From Nocardia amamiensis (GTDB lineage: Bacteria; Actinomycetota; Actinomycetes; Mycobacteriales; Mycobacteriaceae), in the NCBI RefSeq assembly GCF_015477605.1, contig NZ_JADLQX010000017.1, positions 1 through 64,000 of the forward strand: a stretch of 64,000 nt of DNA. Direction: 5' to 3'. Below are positions 7,963 to 15,516 of this stretch, in pieces; the first letter of the stretch is position 1; every line of letters starts with the position of its first letter. The notes under the pieces were generated by a model, which had not been told where the DNA came from, searched no databases, and saw only the letters and a list, made by a program, of their open reading frames with translations. A program made the translations under genes and the position numbers.

Positions 7963-9558
7963 CTAGCGGATCGGCAGTGTCACGCCGGGTGACGACGGGC
8001 TGCCGTGGAGGACCAGGTGGCTCGGGACGGCGTCTGCTCGGTCGCTCTTCTTCTCGTTCTTCTTCTTGTCGTCCTTCTTCTCGTCTTTGCCGGAGAGGTC
8101 GAAGGCCAGCCGGATGGTGCTGGTGCCGCCGGGATCGATCTGGTCGAAGTCGTCGGAGGACGGGTTGAGTCCGGCGGTGGCCGCCGCGTCGGGGGCGACG
8201 GAGCGGCCGTCGGTGGTGACCAGGCGTTGATCGGCGATGGTGAAAGCCTGCTTGCCGTCGGACACGTTGGTGACCGTCAGCGTCACGATGGTGAAGGTAC
8301 CGCCTGTGGCCGCGGAACCAGTGGTGTGGGCGTTGGAAACCACATCGGTCACGGTGAAAGCGAAGTTTCCGTCGTGCGCACCGCCAACCTCTGCGGGCTG
8401 CGCGTCACCCGAGGGCAGCGGGGGACCGGCCCAGGCCGTGGCGGACGCCTCGGGTGTGGTCGTGCTCGGAGCGGGGTCGGACCCGATGCCGCCCAGCAGC
8501 CACAGTGCTGCCGCGGCTACGAGTGCTGCCCCGGCGGCGACCGGTACCCACCGGCGGAGCACGGCCTTTCGCCGGGAATCGGCATGCGCGATCGAGGTAG
8601 GTGAGAATCCCCGAGGGCCGGGTGTCCGCGACGCCGGCCGGTGCGCCGAGGTCGGCGGCGAGTCAGCGATGGTCATGACGCGGGTCGGCGGGTGCGATGC
8701 CGCGGCGTCCAGGACCGGCGGGGCCGGTTGCGCCGATGTGGGCAGCCCCAAGGCTCCGCGCGCCGCCGCGGCGAATTCTCCCGCGCTGGCGTAGCGTCCG
8801 TCCGGTTCCTTGGCCATGCCGCGGGCGATGACGGCGTCGAGTGCGGGCGGGACATCGCGGGCAGCCTCGGAGGCGCGCGGGGGTGCGGACATCAGGTGTG
8901 CGCGCATCTGCTGTGCCGGGTCACCGTTGCCGTAGGGCGGATGTCCGGTGAGAGCCTCGTAGAGCACGCAGGCAAGTGAATAGACGTCGGATCGGGCGTC
9001 GACGGTGCCGGTGAAGCGCTCCGGCGCCATGTACCCCAGGGTGCCCACCACCAGACCGGTGGCCGTGAGCGCGGTGCCGTCGGCGGCCCGGGCGATACCG
9101 AAATCGATCAGGTACACGAAACCGCTGGTGTGCTGGAGGATATTGCCCGGCTTCACATCCCGGTGCACAAGCCCTTCGGCATGGGCGGCATCCAGCGCCT
9201 CGGCCGCCTGGGAGATGACCTCGACGGCCTCGCCCGGCGCCAGAGCACCCGACTGCAGCCGCGTGGCCAGGTCGACGCCCTCGATGTATGCCATCTCCAA
9301 GAACAGATGCCCGTCGACCTCGCCGAAAGCACGGATCGGCACGATGTGCGAGTTGCGCACCTGGGCTCCCAACCGCGCTTCCCGCTCGAAGCGCCGCCGA
9401 TAGCCCGGGGCAGCGGAGTACGCCGCAGACAACACCTTTAGTGCGACTGGGCTGCCGGTACGGTCGCGCGCCAACCACACCTCACCCATACCGCCACGAC
9501 CCAGCAGCCGTTCGAGGGAATAGTCCCCGAACGAACCGCTGATGCTCCGCACGGACAT
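7963..9558 (-). CDS. PknB-type Ser/Thr protein kinase with extracellular DUF4352-like domain
   Basis: A 531-residue receptor kinase. Kinase domain at residues 12-270: GRGGMGEV at 20-27, ATP-binding Lys41 in VALK, HRDVKPGN at 132-139, DFG at 152-154 and APE at 178-180, all intact. A Pro/Ser-rich juxtamembrane segment follows, then one membrane helix near residues 340-362 (VPVAAGAALVAAAALWLLGG). The outside part (about 395-531) is a beta-rich DUF4352-like sensor (GGTFTIVTLTVTNVSDGKQ). It contains a striking Lys/Asp-rich insert near residue 495 (KDEKKDDKKKNEKKSDR). Monocistronic. The sensor fold is not the PASTA repeat of PknB, so the ligand is probably not a muropeptide; the actual ligand is unknown. 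Confidence 0.9.
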   Translation of the reverse strand: MSVRSISGSFGDYSLERLLGRGGMGEVWLARDRTGSPVALKVLSAAYSAAPGYRRRFEREARLGAQVRNSHIVPIRAFGEVDGHLFLEMAYIEGVDLATRLQSGALAPGEAVEVISQAAEALDAAHAEGLVHRDVKPGNILQHTSGFVYLIDFGIARAADGTALTATGLVVGTLGYMAPERFTGTVDARSDVYSLACVLYEALTGHPPYGNGDPAQQMRAHLMSAPPRASEAARDVPPALDAVIARGMAKEPDGRYASAGEFAAAARGALGLPTSAQPAPPVLDAAASHPPTRVMTIADSPPTSAHRPASRTPGPRGFSPTSIAHADSRRKAVLRRWVPVAAGAALVAAAALWLLGGIGSDPAPSTTTPEASATAWAGPPLPSGDAQPAEVGGAHDGNFAFTVTDVVSNAHTTGSAATGGTFTIVTLTVTNVSDGKQAFTIADQRLVTTDGRSVAPDAAATAGLNPSSDDFDQIDPGGTSTIRLAFDLSGKDEKKDDKKKNEKKSDRADAVPSHLVLHGSPSSPGVTLPIR

Positions 9559-9799
9559 ACCCTGACCGTATCGCCCGCAGTTCGCCGCGAGACGACTGGC
9601 GTTGCCGAACGCTCGGTGCCTGGCGTTCCGAGAGGTGATCGACGGGACATCGCAGCTCCCGGCCGTGGAGTGACGACGCGCGCCGAGCTATTTCATCTGG
9701 CTATGGCATACGTGAAGTAGCCAGGGGCGCAAGGTGATCAGCCTGTTGTCGCAAGCCGGTCGGCGTATGATCAGGCCAATGCTGAAGCCCGGGGGAAGA

Positions 9800-10249
9800 A
9801 TGAGCGAGGCGGTGACCGCGGACTGGGACGGGTTCGTGCGAGCGCTGGCGCTGTGTCTGTCGGAGCTGCCCTCGCGTGCGACGCTGATCATCGCCGCACC
9901 CGGCAATCGCTTTGTCCAATTCGTTCAGTACGACATCAAACTGTCCGCTGAGCTGGCGGGCGACCACTACCTGAGCCAACCGATACCGGACGCCGCCGCG
10001 CAGGAGTTGCGGGCGCTCGGCTGGCATGAGCCGCCGCCGCGGCGCGACGCGGGCAACTGGACCAGAACCCTGTTCTGGCCGATCGCGCCGGACAGCCTGA
10101 TCGAGTTCGCCCGCTCGGTCGCGGTCGGCCTGCGTGACGCGCTCGGCGTGGCCGATCCTGCGGAACTGCGCGCGATGGGCTGGACCGAGGCCTCCGGTGA
10201 TCTGGATCTCACCGTGCTCGGGTCGATCGCGCGCCGCGGCTGGAATTGA
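9800..10249 (+). CDS. TY-Chap (YbjN/CesT-like) domain protein
   Basis: A 149-residue small alpha/beta protein. It has the TY-Chap layout: an N-terminal helix (WDGFVRALALCLSELP), a beta segment (TLIIAAPGNRFVQFVQYD), a Leu/Trp motif (LRALGWHEPP) and a second one (LRAMGWTE). TY-Chap proteins in mycolate actinomycetes are thought to be chaperone-like partners of type VII effectors; another member sits in the toxin island at 29306-29761. Start at ATG 9800 is supported by GGGGGAAGA directly upstream; an earlier in-frame ATG at 9734 lacks such a site. It lies 55 bp before the DUF4191 gene. Function is inferred from family only. Confidence 0.72.
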   Translation: MSEAVTADWDGFVRALALCLSELPSRATLIIAAPGNRFVQFVQYDIKLSAELAGDHYLSQPIPDAAAQELRALGWHEPPPRRDAGNWTRTLFWPIAPDSLIEFARSVAVGLRDALGVADPAELRAMGWTEASGDLDLTVLGSIARRGWN

Positions 10250-10304
10250 TCCGGCCGCGCTCCCACGGCAAAGCCACGACTACCTGGGCACTATTCTGAG
10301 AGAC

Positions 10305-11039
10305 ATGGCAGCAGGCAAGCCCACCAAGGAAGCGAAGGCCGCGGCGAAAGCGGCCCGCAAGCAGCAGTCGCGCGAACGCCGCAGGCAACTGTGGCAGGCG
10401 TTCCAGATGCAGCGCAAGGAAGACAAGCTGCTGCTGCCGCTGATGATCGGCGCCTTGGTCGGCAGCACCGCCATCGCGGTCGTGATCGGCCTGATCTTCG
10501 GGCTGACCTGGTTCCTCGTGCCGCTCGGCGTGGTGCTGGGCGCGCTGGTCGCGTTCATCATCTTCGGCCGCCGGGTGCAGCGCAGCGTCTACCGCAAGGC
10601 CGAGGGCCAAGCGGGCGCCGCGGCCTGGGTACTGGACAACTTGCAGGGCAAGTGGCGGGTGAGCAACGGCGTCGCCGCCACCACGCAGCTGGACGCGGTG
10701 CACCGCGTGATCGGCCTGCCGGGCGTCGTGCTGGTCGCCGAGGGCGCGCCGCAGCGGGTGAAATCGCTGCTGGCCCAGGAGAAGAAGCGCACCGCCCGGC
10801 TGATCGGCGACACCCCGATCTACGACGTCGTCATCGGCAACGACGAGGGCCAGGTTCCGATCAAGGACCTGCAGCGCTACCTGACCAAGCTGCCCCGCAA
10901 CATCGACACCAAGCGCATGGAGCTCATCGAAGGCCGCCTGGCCGCGCTCAGCGCACGCAGCGGGCCCGCGCTGCCGAAGGGCCCGATGCCGAGCGGCGCC
11001 AAGATGCGCGGCGTGCAGCGGACGATCCGCCGCCGCTGA
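10305..11039 (+). CDS. DUF4191 membrane protein (Rv2219-like)
   Basis: A 244-residue protein with a basic, Ala/Lys-rich N-terminus (residues 1-45). Two adjacent membrane helices follow near residues 47-68 and 70-90 (IGALVGSTAIAVVIGLIFGL, LVPLGVVLGALVAFIIFG), then a cytosolic domain with LDAVHRVIGLPGVVLVAEG and a basic tail. This matches mycobacterial Rv2219, found beside glnA1 in many mycolate actinobacteria. Its job is unknown. The glnA, RDD and DUF4191 grouping seen here (glnA 1.2 kb downstream) agrees with the conserved Rv2219-Rv2220 arrangement. Start at ATG 10305; no strong binding site is visible. Confidence 0.85.
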   Translation: MAAGKPTKEAKAAAKAARKQQSRERRRQLWQAFQMQRKEDKLLLPLMIGALVGSTAIAVVIGLIFGLTWFLVPLGVVLGALVAFIIFGRRVQRSVYRKAEGQAGAAAWVLDNLQGKWRVSNGVAATTQLDAVHRVIGLPGVVLVAEGAPQRVKSLLAQEKKRTARLIGDTPIYDVVIGNDEGQVPIKDLQRYLTKLPRNIDTKRMELIEGRLAALSARSGPALPKGPMPSGAKMRGVQRTIRRR

Positions 11040-11078
11040 GCGGTTCACCGGCTTTCTGACGTGCGCTATATCCCGGGA

Positions 11079-11504
11079 CTATGGTCGACGCCCGGGACTA
11101 CGGGTCGACGGCGTGCGTGTCCGGTTGCCGCCTCGATCGCGGGTGAGCAGCCAGACCACCCGATCGTAGGCGAGCACGTGATAGACGATCACCAGCACCG
11201 CGAGCGCCAGACCCCATCCGGGCAGACCGGCCGACTGCAGCGCGAGCGCCCCGCCGCCGAGCACCGAGAGCTCGATCACCAGGCGCGTCGTGCCGGACAC
11301 GGCGACCTTCGGCTGCCCGTCCCGGCTCGGGTCGCCGGGTACCGAGAAGACCGCCCACAGGGCTGCCGCAACCAGCGGCAGCGCCACAACCAGCAGAAAA
11401 TTCCACGGCCCTTCGAACGCGCGCCAGCCGAAGACGCCGAAGGACGCCAGGGCGACGAGCTCGAGCAGGAAACGGACCACGAGCATCACCGGATTCAACG
11501 ACAC
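11079..11504 (-). CDS. YrdB/DUF2568 family membrane protein
   Basis: A 141-residue protein with four predicted membrane helices: LVVRFLLELVALASFGVFGW, FLLVVALPLVAAALWAVF, LVIELSVLGGGALALQSAG and LALAVLVIVYHVLAYDRVV. The ELVAL...GWRAFEGPWNFLL...PLVAAALWAVFSVPGDPSR order is the DUF2568 (YrdB) signature. Starts at GTG 11504 with AGG nine bases upstream. The tail is Arg-rich. Function unknown for the family. Sits convergent to the DUF4191 gene and 53 bp from the RDD gene. Confidence 0.82.
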   Translation of the reverse strand: MSLNPVMLVVRFLLELVALASFGVFGWRAFEGPWNFLLVVALPLVAAALWAVFSVPGDPSRDGQPKVAVSGTTRLVIELSVLGGGALALQSAGLPGWGLALAVLVIVYHVLAYDRVVWLLTRDRGGNRTRTPSTRSPGRRP

Positions 11505-11557
11505 CGGCGCAGCCTATCGGCGTGACCCGGCGGCGGGTGTTCCCGATGCCGGGCGGC

Positions 11558-12013
11558 TCAGCGTGAATGCACCAGCGCCGTGCCGGTTGCCCGGTCGTGC
11601 ATCCCGCGGCCGTCGGCGTCGGTGAACAGCGCCGGCACCACGAACAGCAGCAGCACCTGCCTCGCCAGCGCCCGGACGAACCCGACCGGCGCCGGCGCGT
11701 CGATACGGACCGTCCGCAGCCGCAGGAAGTACTGCCCCGGCGTGAAGCCGAACAGGGTCACCGCGCCGACCCCGATGACGAACCAGATCAGCAGCGTCAG
11801 GCTCGACGCCGACGTGCTGCGCGCGATGAGCGCCGCGATGCCGAGCGCGATCATCCAGTCCACGAAGAGGGCGGCGATCCGGCGGCCCATTCCCGCCAGC
11901 GAACCTGCTCCCGTCTTCGGGAGGCCGAGGTGTTCACCGGGGAACTCGCGGGTTGCCGGATCGCCGGGGTCGGCCGGAGGTCCGGAGAGCCAGGAGCCGG
12001 TGATGCGTGCCAT
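11558..12013 (-). CDS. RDD family membrane protein
   Basis: A 151-residue protein. The RDD signature is visible as GMGRRIAALFVDWMIALGIA around residues 41-60 (R...D). Two further hydrophobic segments follow (LTLLIWFVIGVGAVTLFGF, ALARQVLLLFVVPALF) and the family-typical PGQYFLRLRTVRID between them. The corresponding mycobacterial gene is Rv2219A, next to glnA1. Start placed at ATG 12013 (MARITGSW); longer frames run into the glnA regulatory region. Role unknown; RDD proteins are small transport-like membrane proteins. Confidence 0.85.
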   Translation of the reverse strand: MARITGSWLSGPPADPGDPATREFPGEHLGLPKTGAGSLAGMGRRIAALFVDWMIALGIAALIARSTSASSLTLLIWFVIGVGAVTLFGFTPGQYFLRLRTVRIDAPAPVGFVRALARQVLLLFVVPALFTDADGRGMHDRATGTALVHSR

Positions 12014-12151
12014 GGAACCCAGGATAGGCGCGCCCGATCGGCCGCCCGGTTCCGCATAAGCGGAGTTCAGGTCGGCGCGCGCGGCCCGCGGCAGCAGGAC
12101 TACCATGCTGTTCGAGCCCGGGTGGTAGGCGCCACCCGCCCAGACGCACGT

Positions 12152-12189
12152 GTAACACTGGCGAAACACGGGCTTGACTACAGGGAAAC
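12152..12189 (+). promoter_or_regulatory. GlnR operator upstream of glnA
   Basis: Four half-boxes with exact six-base spacing are visible: GTAAC-N6-GAAAC-N6-TTGAC-N6-GAAAC. This is the full a1-b1-a2-b2 arrangement described for the actinobacterial nitrogen regulator GlnR. It lies 77 bp before the GTG of glnA. The third box doubles as a TTGACT that could serve as a -35 element, with a weak -10 candidate about 18 bp on. Established: GlnR controls glnA in Streptomyces and mycobacteria. Inferred: it does so here. Confidence 0.75.
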
Positions 12190-12265
12190 ACGGCATCCAT
12201 AGCGTCTGGTCGCGACGAACCCATGCAATCGACACTGGCTGGGAACCGATCCGTAAGGAGAACAA

Positions 12266-13702
12266 GTGACGTTCAGCACGGCCGACGAGGTCATCAAGTA
12301 CATCGCTGACGAGGACATCGAGTACGTCGACATCCGCTTCAGCGATCTTCCCGGTGTGCAGCAGCACTTCTCGATCCCGGCGAAGGCCTTCACCACCGAC
12401 CTCGCCGAGGAAGGGCTAGCGTTCGACGGCTCTTCCGTCCGTGGTTTCCAGTCGATCGACGAGTCGGACATGCTGCTGCTGCCCGACTACAGCACCGCGC
12501 GCATCGACCCGTTCCGCGCCGCGAAGACGCTGAACATGAACTTCTTCGTGCACGACCCGTTCACCCGGGAGGCCTACAGCCGCGACCCGCGTAACATCGC
12601 GCGCAAGGCGGAGGAGTACCTGCGCTCGACCGGCATCGCCGACACCGCGTACTTCGGTCCCGAGGCGGAGTTCTACATCTTCGACTCGATCCGCTACGAC
12701 TCGGCCATGAACGGCGCCTTCTACGAGATCGAGTCGGTCTCGGGTTCCTGGAACACCGGCAAGGAGTTCAACCCGGACGGCACCCGCAACCGCGGCTACA
12801 AGGTTCGCAACAAGGGCGGCTACTTCCCGGTCGCGCCGTACGACCACTACGTCGACCTGCGCGACAAGATCTCCACCAACCTGCAGAACGCGGGCTTCGA
12901 GCTGGAGCGCGGCCACCACGAGGTCGGCACCGCCGGTCAGGCCGAGATCAACTACCGGTTCAACACGCTGCTGCACGCGGCCGACGATCTGCAGCTGTTC
13001 AAGTACATCGTCAAGAACACCGCGTGGCAGGAAGGCAAGACCGTCACCTTCATGCCGAAGCCCCTCTTCGGTGACAACGGCTCCGGCATGCACGTGCACC
13101 AGTCGCTGTGGAAGGACGGCAAGCCGCTGTTCCACGACGAGGCCGGCTACGGCGGCCTGTCGGACCTGGCGCGCCACTACATCGGCGGCATCCTGCACCA
13201 CGCGCCGTCGCTGCTGGCCTTCACCAACCCGACGGTCAACTCCTACCACCGCCTGGTCCCCGGCTTCGAGGCGCCGATCAACCTGGTGTACTCGCAGCGC
13301 AACCGCTCCGCCGCGGTCCGTATCCCGGTCACCGGCAACAACCCGAAGGCCAAGCGCCTCGAGTTCCGCGCGCCGGACTCCTCGGGCAACCCGTACCTGG
13401 CCTTCGCCGCCATGATGATGGCCGGCCTGGACGGCATCAAGAAGAAGATCGAGCCGCTGGCCCCGGTCGACAAGGACCTCTACGAGCTCCCGCCGGAGGA
13501 GGCCAAGAACATCCCGCAGGCCCCCACCAGCCTGGCCTCGGTCATCGACCGCCTCGAGCAGGACCACGACTACCTCACCGAGGGCAACGTCTTCACCGAG
13601 GACCTGATCGAGACCTGGATCAGCATCAAGCGCGAGAGCGAGATCGCGCCGGTGAACCTGCGCCCGCACCCGTACGAGTTCGAGCTGTACTTCGACGTGT
13701 AA
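12266..13702 (+). CDS. glnA: Type I glutamine synthetase
   Basis: A 478-residue GSI-beta enzyme making glutamine from glutamate, ammonia and ATP in the cytosol. Seen: the N-terminal FSDLPGVQQHFSIP latch, AYFGPEAEFYIFDS with active-site Glu, GHHEVGTAGQAEIN, FMPKPLFGDNGSGMHVHQS, the NPTVNSYHRLVPGFEAP active-site loop, RSAAVRIP and RLEFRAPDSSGNPYLAFA. The adenylylation site tyrosine is in DKDLYELPPEE near residue 405, so GlnE control is expected. GTG start at 12266 with AAGGAG eight bases upstream. Length is standard for GlnA1. Preceded by a GlnR box. Confidence 0.97.
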   Translation: MTFSTADEVIKYIADEDIEYVDIRFSDLPGVQQHFSIPAKAFTTDLAEEGLAFDGSSVRGFQSIDESDMLLLPDYSTARIDPFRAAKTLNMNFFVHDPFTREAYSRDPRNIARKAEEYLRSTGIADTAYFGPEAEFYIFDSIRYDSAMNGAFYEIESVSGSWNTGKEFNPDGTRNRGYKVRNKGGYFPVAPYDHYVDLRDKISTNLQNAGFELERGHHEVGTAGQAEINYRFNTLLHAADDLQLFKYIVKNTAWQEGKTVTFMPKPLFGDNGSGMHVHQSLWKDGKPLFHDEAGYGGLSDLARHYIGGILHHAPSLLAFTNPTVNSYHRLVPGFEAPINLVYSQRNRSAAVRIPVTGNNPKAKRLEFRAPDSSGNPYLAFAAMMMAGLDGIKKKIEPLAPVDKDLYELPPEEAKNIPQAPTSLASVIDRLEQDHDYLTEGNVFTEDLIETWISIKRESEIAPVNLRPHPYEFELYFDV

Positions 13703-13874
13703 GTCGTCAATCGGCTCCGATCTGCGACGGAGTGGCTACTCAGGTATTCCGTCCGCAGCTCGTCCGCAGTAGTCGGCGAGTCCATCCGTTCCGCGATCAG
13801 TGCATCTGGCCGCGAAGCGGGTGGACTCGTCTGCGTTCGGGTGGGTCTTCACATTCGCGAGAGAATCCCACCAC

Positions 13875-14168
13875 TCAGCAGGGCAGACCACGGGGTATTC
13901 GGGATCCGACTCTTCGTATGACGCGTTCGTCCTCGCGGAAGATGAAACGATCGAACCCCGGCTGATCGCCCGATTCGACAACGTCGGCGGGTGGGTCGAC
14001 GAGTGGACCGATAAAGGCGAACAGCTCCCAATATTCACCCGAGCCGTCGTTTTTCGGCAGCAGGTCGTAGCCGAGCTCCCGCACCCTCCTCCAGTTGTCC
14101 GCGTCGAACGGATCTCGGATGACGTCTCCCACTTGGACCTCGGTCACGTCCACTGATTCGGTTCGCAT
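13875..14168 (-). CDS. Small hypothetical protein, end of the oxidase/prenyltransferase cluster
   Basis: A 97-residue acidic protein. Readable features: EVQVGDVIRDPFDADNWRRV near the N-terminus, LLPKNDGSGEYWELFAFIG in the middle, and FDRFIFREDERVIRRVGSRI near the end. I recognise no family. The VGDVIRDPFDADNWRRV opening resembles small single-domain beta proteins that bind or modify a partner, but that is only an impression. Start at ATG 14168, 60 bp downstream of the prenyltransferase stop on the same strand, so it may be co-transcribed. Competing open frames on the plus strand lack convincing composition. Confidence 0.5.
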   Translation of the reverse strand: MRTESVDVTEVQVGDVIRDPFDADNWRRVRELGYDLLPKNDGSGEYWELFAFIGPLVDPPADVVESGDQPGFDRFIFREDERVIRRVGSRIPRGLPC

Positions 14169-14227
14169 CGGCGGAGTCTGGCACAGGCAACCTGAATGCC
14201 AGCTGAAGGCGGCGCGCCGGTCACGTA

Positions 14228-15253
14228 CTACGTGGTACTCCATGTGGGTGTTCCGTAGACGTTCAGTTTGTCGACGCCGTGATCGGGGGAGAAGCCCAGT
14301 CCGATTCCCGAGTAATGCCACGTCGCCCCGCACGATTCCGCTGCCAGGGCGAGTGCGTCTACGGCATGGGTGGTGCCGTGGTGACGAGACGCGAGTTCGC
14401 GTACGAGGGCGGTCAGGTCGTTGCCTTTTCTTGCGACCAGCGTGAGGCCGAAGACAGGGACGCCGGTACCGCGTGAACAGCAGACGAAGAAATCGTGTTT
14501 GTGGAGCGCGGCGGCGTCGACGCCACACCGAACGAGCTCGGACAGCGCTTCCCAGGCCGGATCGCCGAAGTAGCGGACCAGTTTCATCGGCACGGCGACG
14601 TCGTTGTACCGGGCCCTCAAGTACACCTTGTGGTTGACCTTGCCGTACGCGTCCACCTCGATCGCGGCACCGACAGGCTTGATGAGCTTCTCATGGTCCG
14701 GTACGGACGTCAGTTCGGCGAACGCGGGCCACACACTGCACAACCGGTTCATCGCCCCTGGCACGATCGCCGGACCGCCGTATACCTTGAGACGGGCTGC
14801 ATGATGGGGCGCGGCGGCATGATGGACAACCCCTATCCAGCTGGCGGAGCGATACCGCGCCGGGACTTCGGCGGGATCTGGATACAGCGTCGCGACGAAG
14901 GACTGCAGCATGTCGGCGACCGTCTCATCTCCGTTCGGCAACCATGCGACGAGATCCCGGATCGCAGCGAGGTGAGCGGCGACGCGTGAGCCGAACCCGA
15001 TCTCCTGGGTGGCGGTCTCGGTGACATACCGAACGGCAGGCGTGAACTTTCCTCGGCCACCGGACACACTGGCTTCGAACGGAATACCGGAGGACGTCAG
15101 CGTGCTGGCCCGGCGCCCATCCGGCGCTTGCGCATCCAGCTGCCCGCCGCAGGCGCGTTCCATCATGGCCCGGATACACGCTGGGTCAGAACGCGCCATC
15201 AACCGCTGGGCCAAGTCGACGAGGAATTCTCCAGCAGCTTCGACCGTCACCAT
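14228..15253 (-). CDS. Probable ABBA-fold aromatic prenyltransferase (DMATS/cyanobactin-like)
   Basis: 341 residues. The sequence shows spaced Lys-x-Tyr strands typical of ABBA prenyltransferase barrels: LKVYGG (K156, Y158), NHKVYLRARY (K209, Y211, R213) and DKLNVYGTP (K329, Y333). An N-terminal SGIPFEAS segment (55-62) precedes a VRYVTE strand (74-79), as in the dimethylallyl-tryptophan synthase family (PxEyS then vRysiE). These residues normally hold the isoprenoid diphosphate. No signal peptide or membrane segment. ATG 15253 lies two bases after the stop of the small peptide frame. Substrate is unknown: indole, tyrosine or a peptide are all possible. The family call rests on motif spacing only, so it needs a profile search. 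Confidence 0.5.
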   Translation of the reverse strand: MVTVEAAGEFLVDLAQRLMARSDPACIRAMMERACGGQLDAQAPDGRRASTLTSSGIPFEASVSGGRGKFTPAVRYVTETATQEIGFGSRVAAHLAAIRDLVAWLPNGDETVADMLQSFVATLYPDPAEVPARYRSASWIGVVHHAAAPHHAARLKVYGGPAIVPGAMNRLCSVWPAFAELTSVPDHEKLIKPVGAAIEVDAYGKVNHKVYLRARYNDVAVPMKLVRYFGDPAWEALSELVRCGVDAAALHKHDFFVCCSRGTGVPVFGLTLVARKGNDLTALVRELASRHHGTTHAVDALALAAESCGATWHYSGIGLGFSPDHGVDKLNVYGTPTWSTT

Positions 15254-15255
15254 CG

Positions 15256-15471
15256 TTAGGATTTTCCGGTGGAAACGGGGGCTGGGCGCGGCATGCCCGG
15301 GGTAGCGGGCGTATCGACAGTGGCAGCTGCAGTGGACGGCGCTCCCTGGTCGTTTGGGGTGAGCGAGCCAGCATGGCTGTACCCGTTCGAAAGCAGAAAC
15401 CCTCGGACATTCCTACCCATATCGACAAACTTTCTCATTCCGACCGAACCCGATTCTTTCCGCATCCCCAT
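15256..15471 (-). CDS. Small peptide between oxidase and prenyltransferase (candidate precursor)
   Basis: A short frame fills the gap between two enzyme genes. From ATG 15471 it gives 71 residues; starts at 15465 or 15438 (MRKFVDMGRN, 60 residues) are also possible. The N-terminal half is basic/hydrophobic (NVRGFLLSNGYSHAGSLT). The C-terminal half is a low-complexity Ala/Pro/Thr/Ser tail (APSTAAATVDTPATPGMPRP) ending in TGKS. Its TAA lies two bases before the prenyltransferase ATG and it begins 46 bp after the oxidase stop, so all three look co-transcribed. Size and position would suit a ribosomal peptide precursor, but no known leader motif or cleavage site is recognised; it could equally be a small accessory protein or chance frame. 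Confidence 0.4.
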   Translation of the reverse strand: MGMRKESGSVGMRKFVDMGRNVRGFLLSNGYSHAGSLTPNDQGAPSTAAATVDTPATPGMPRPAPVSTGKS

Positions 15472-15516
15472 ACCTGGGGACAGCGCGCTTGGGACGGACT
15501 TGCGCCACCGCAACGT

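Noticed and set aside
12416..13669. 417-residue minus-strand frame opposite glnA
   Set aside because: Val/Arg/Gly-rich and exactly antisense to glutamine synthetase; no motif or ribosome binding site.
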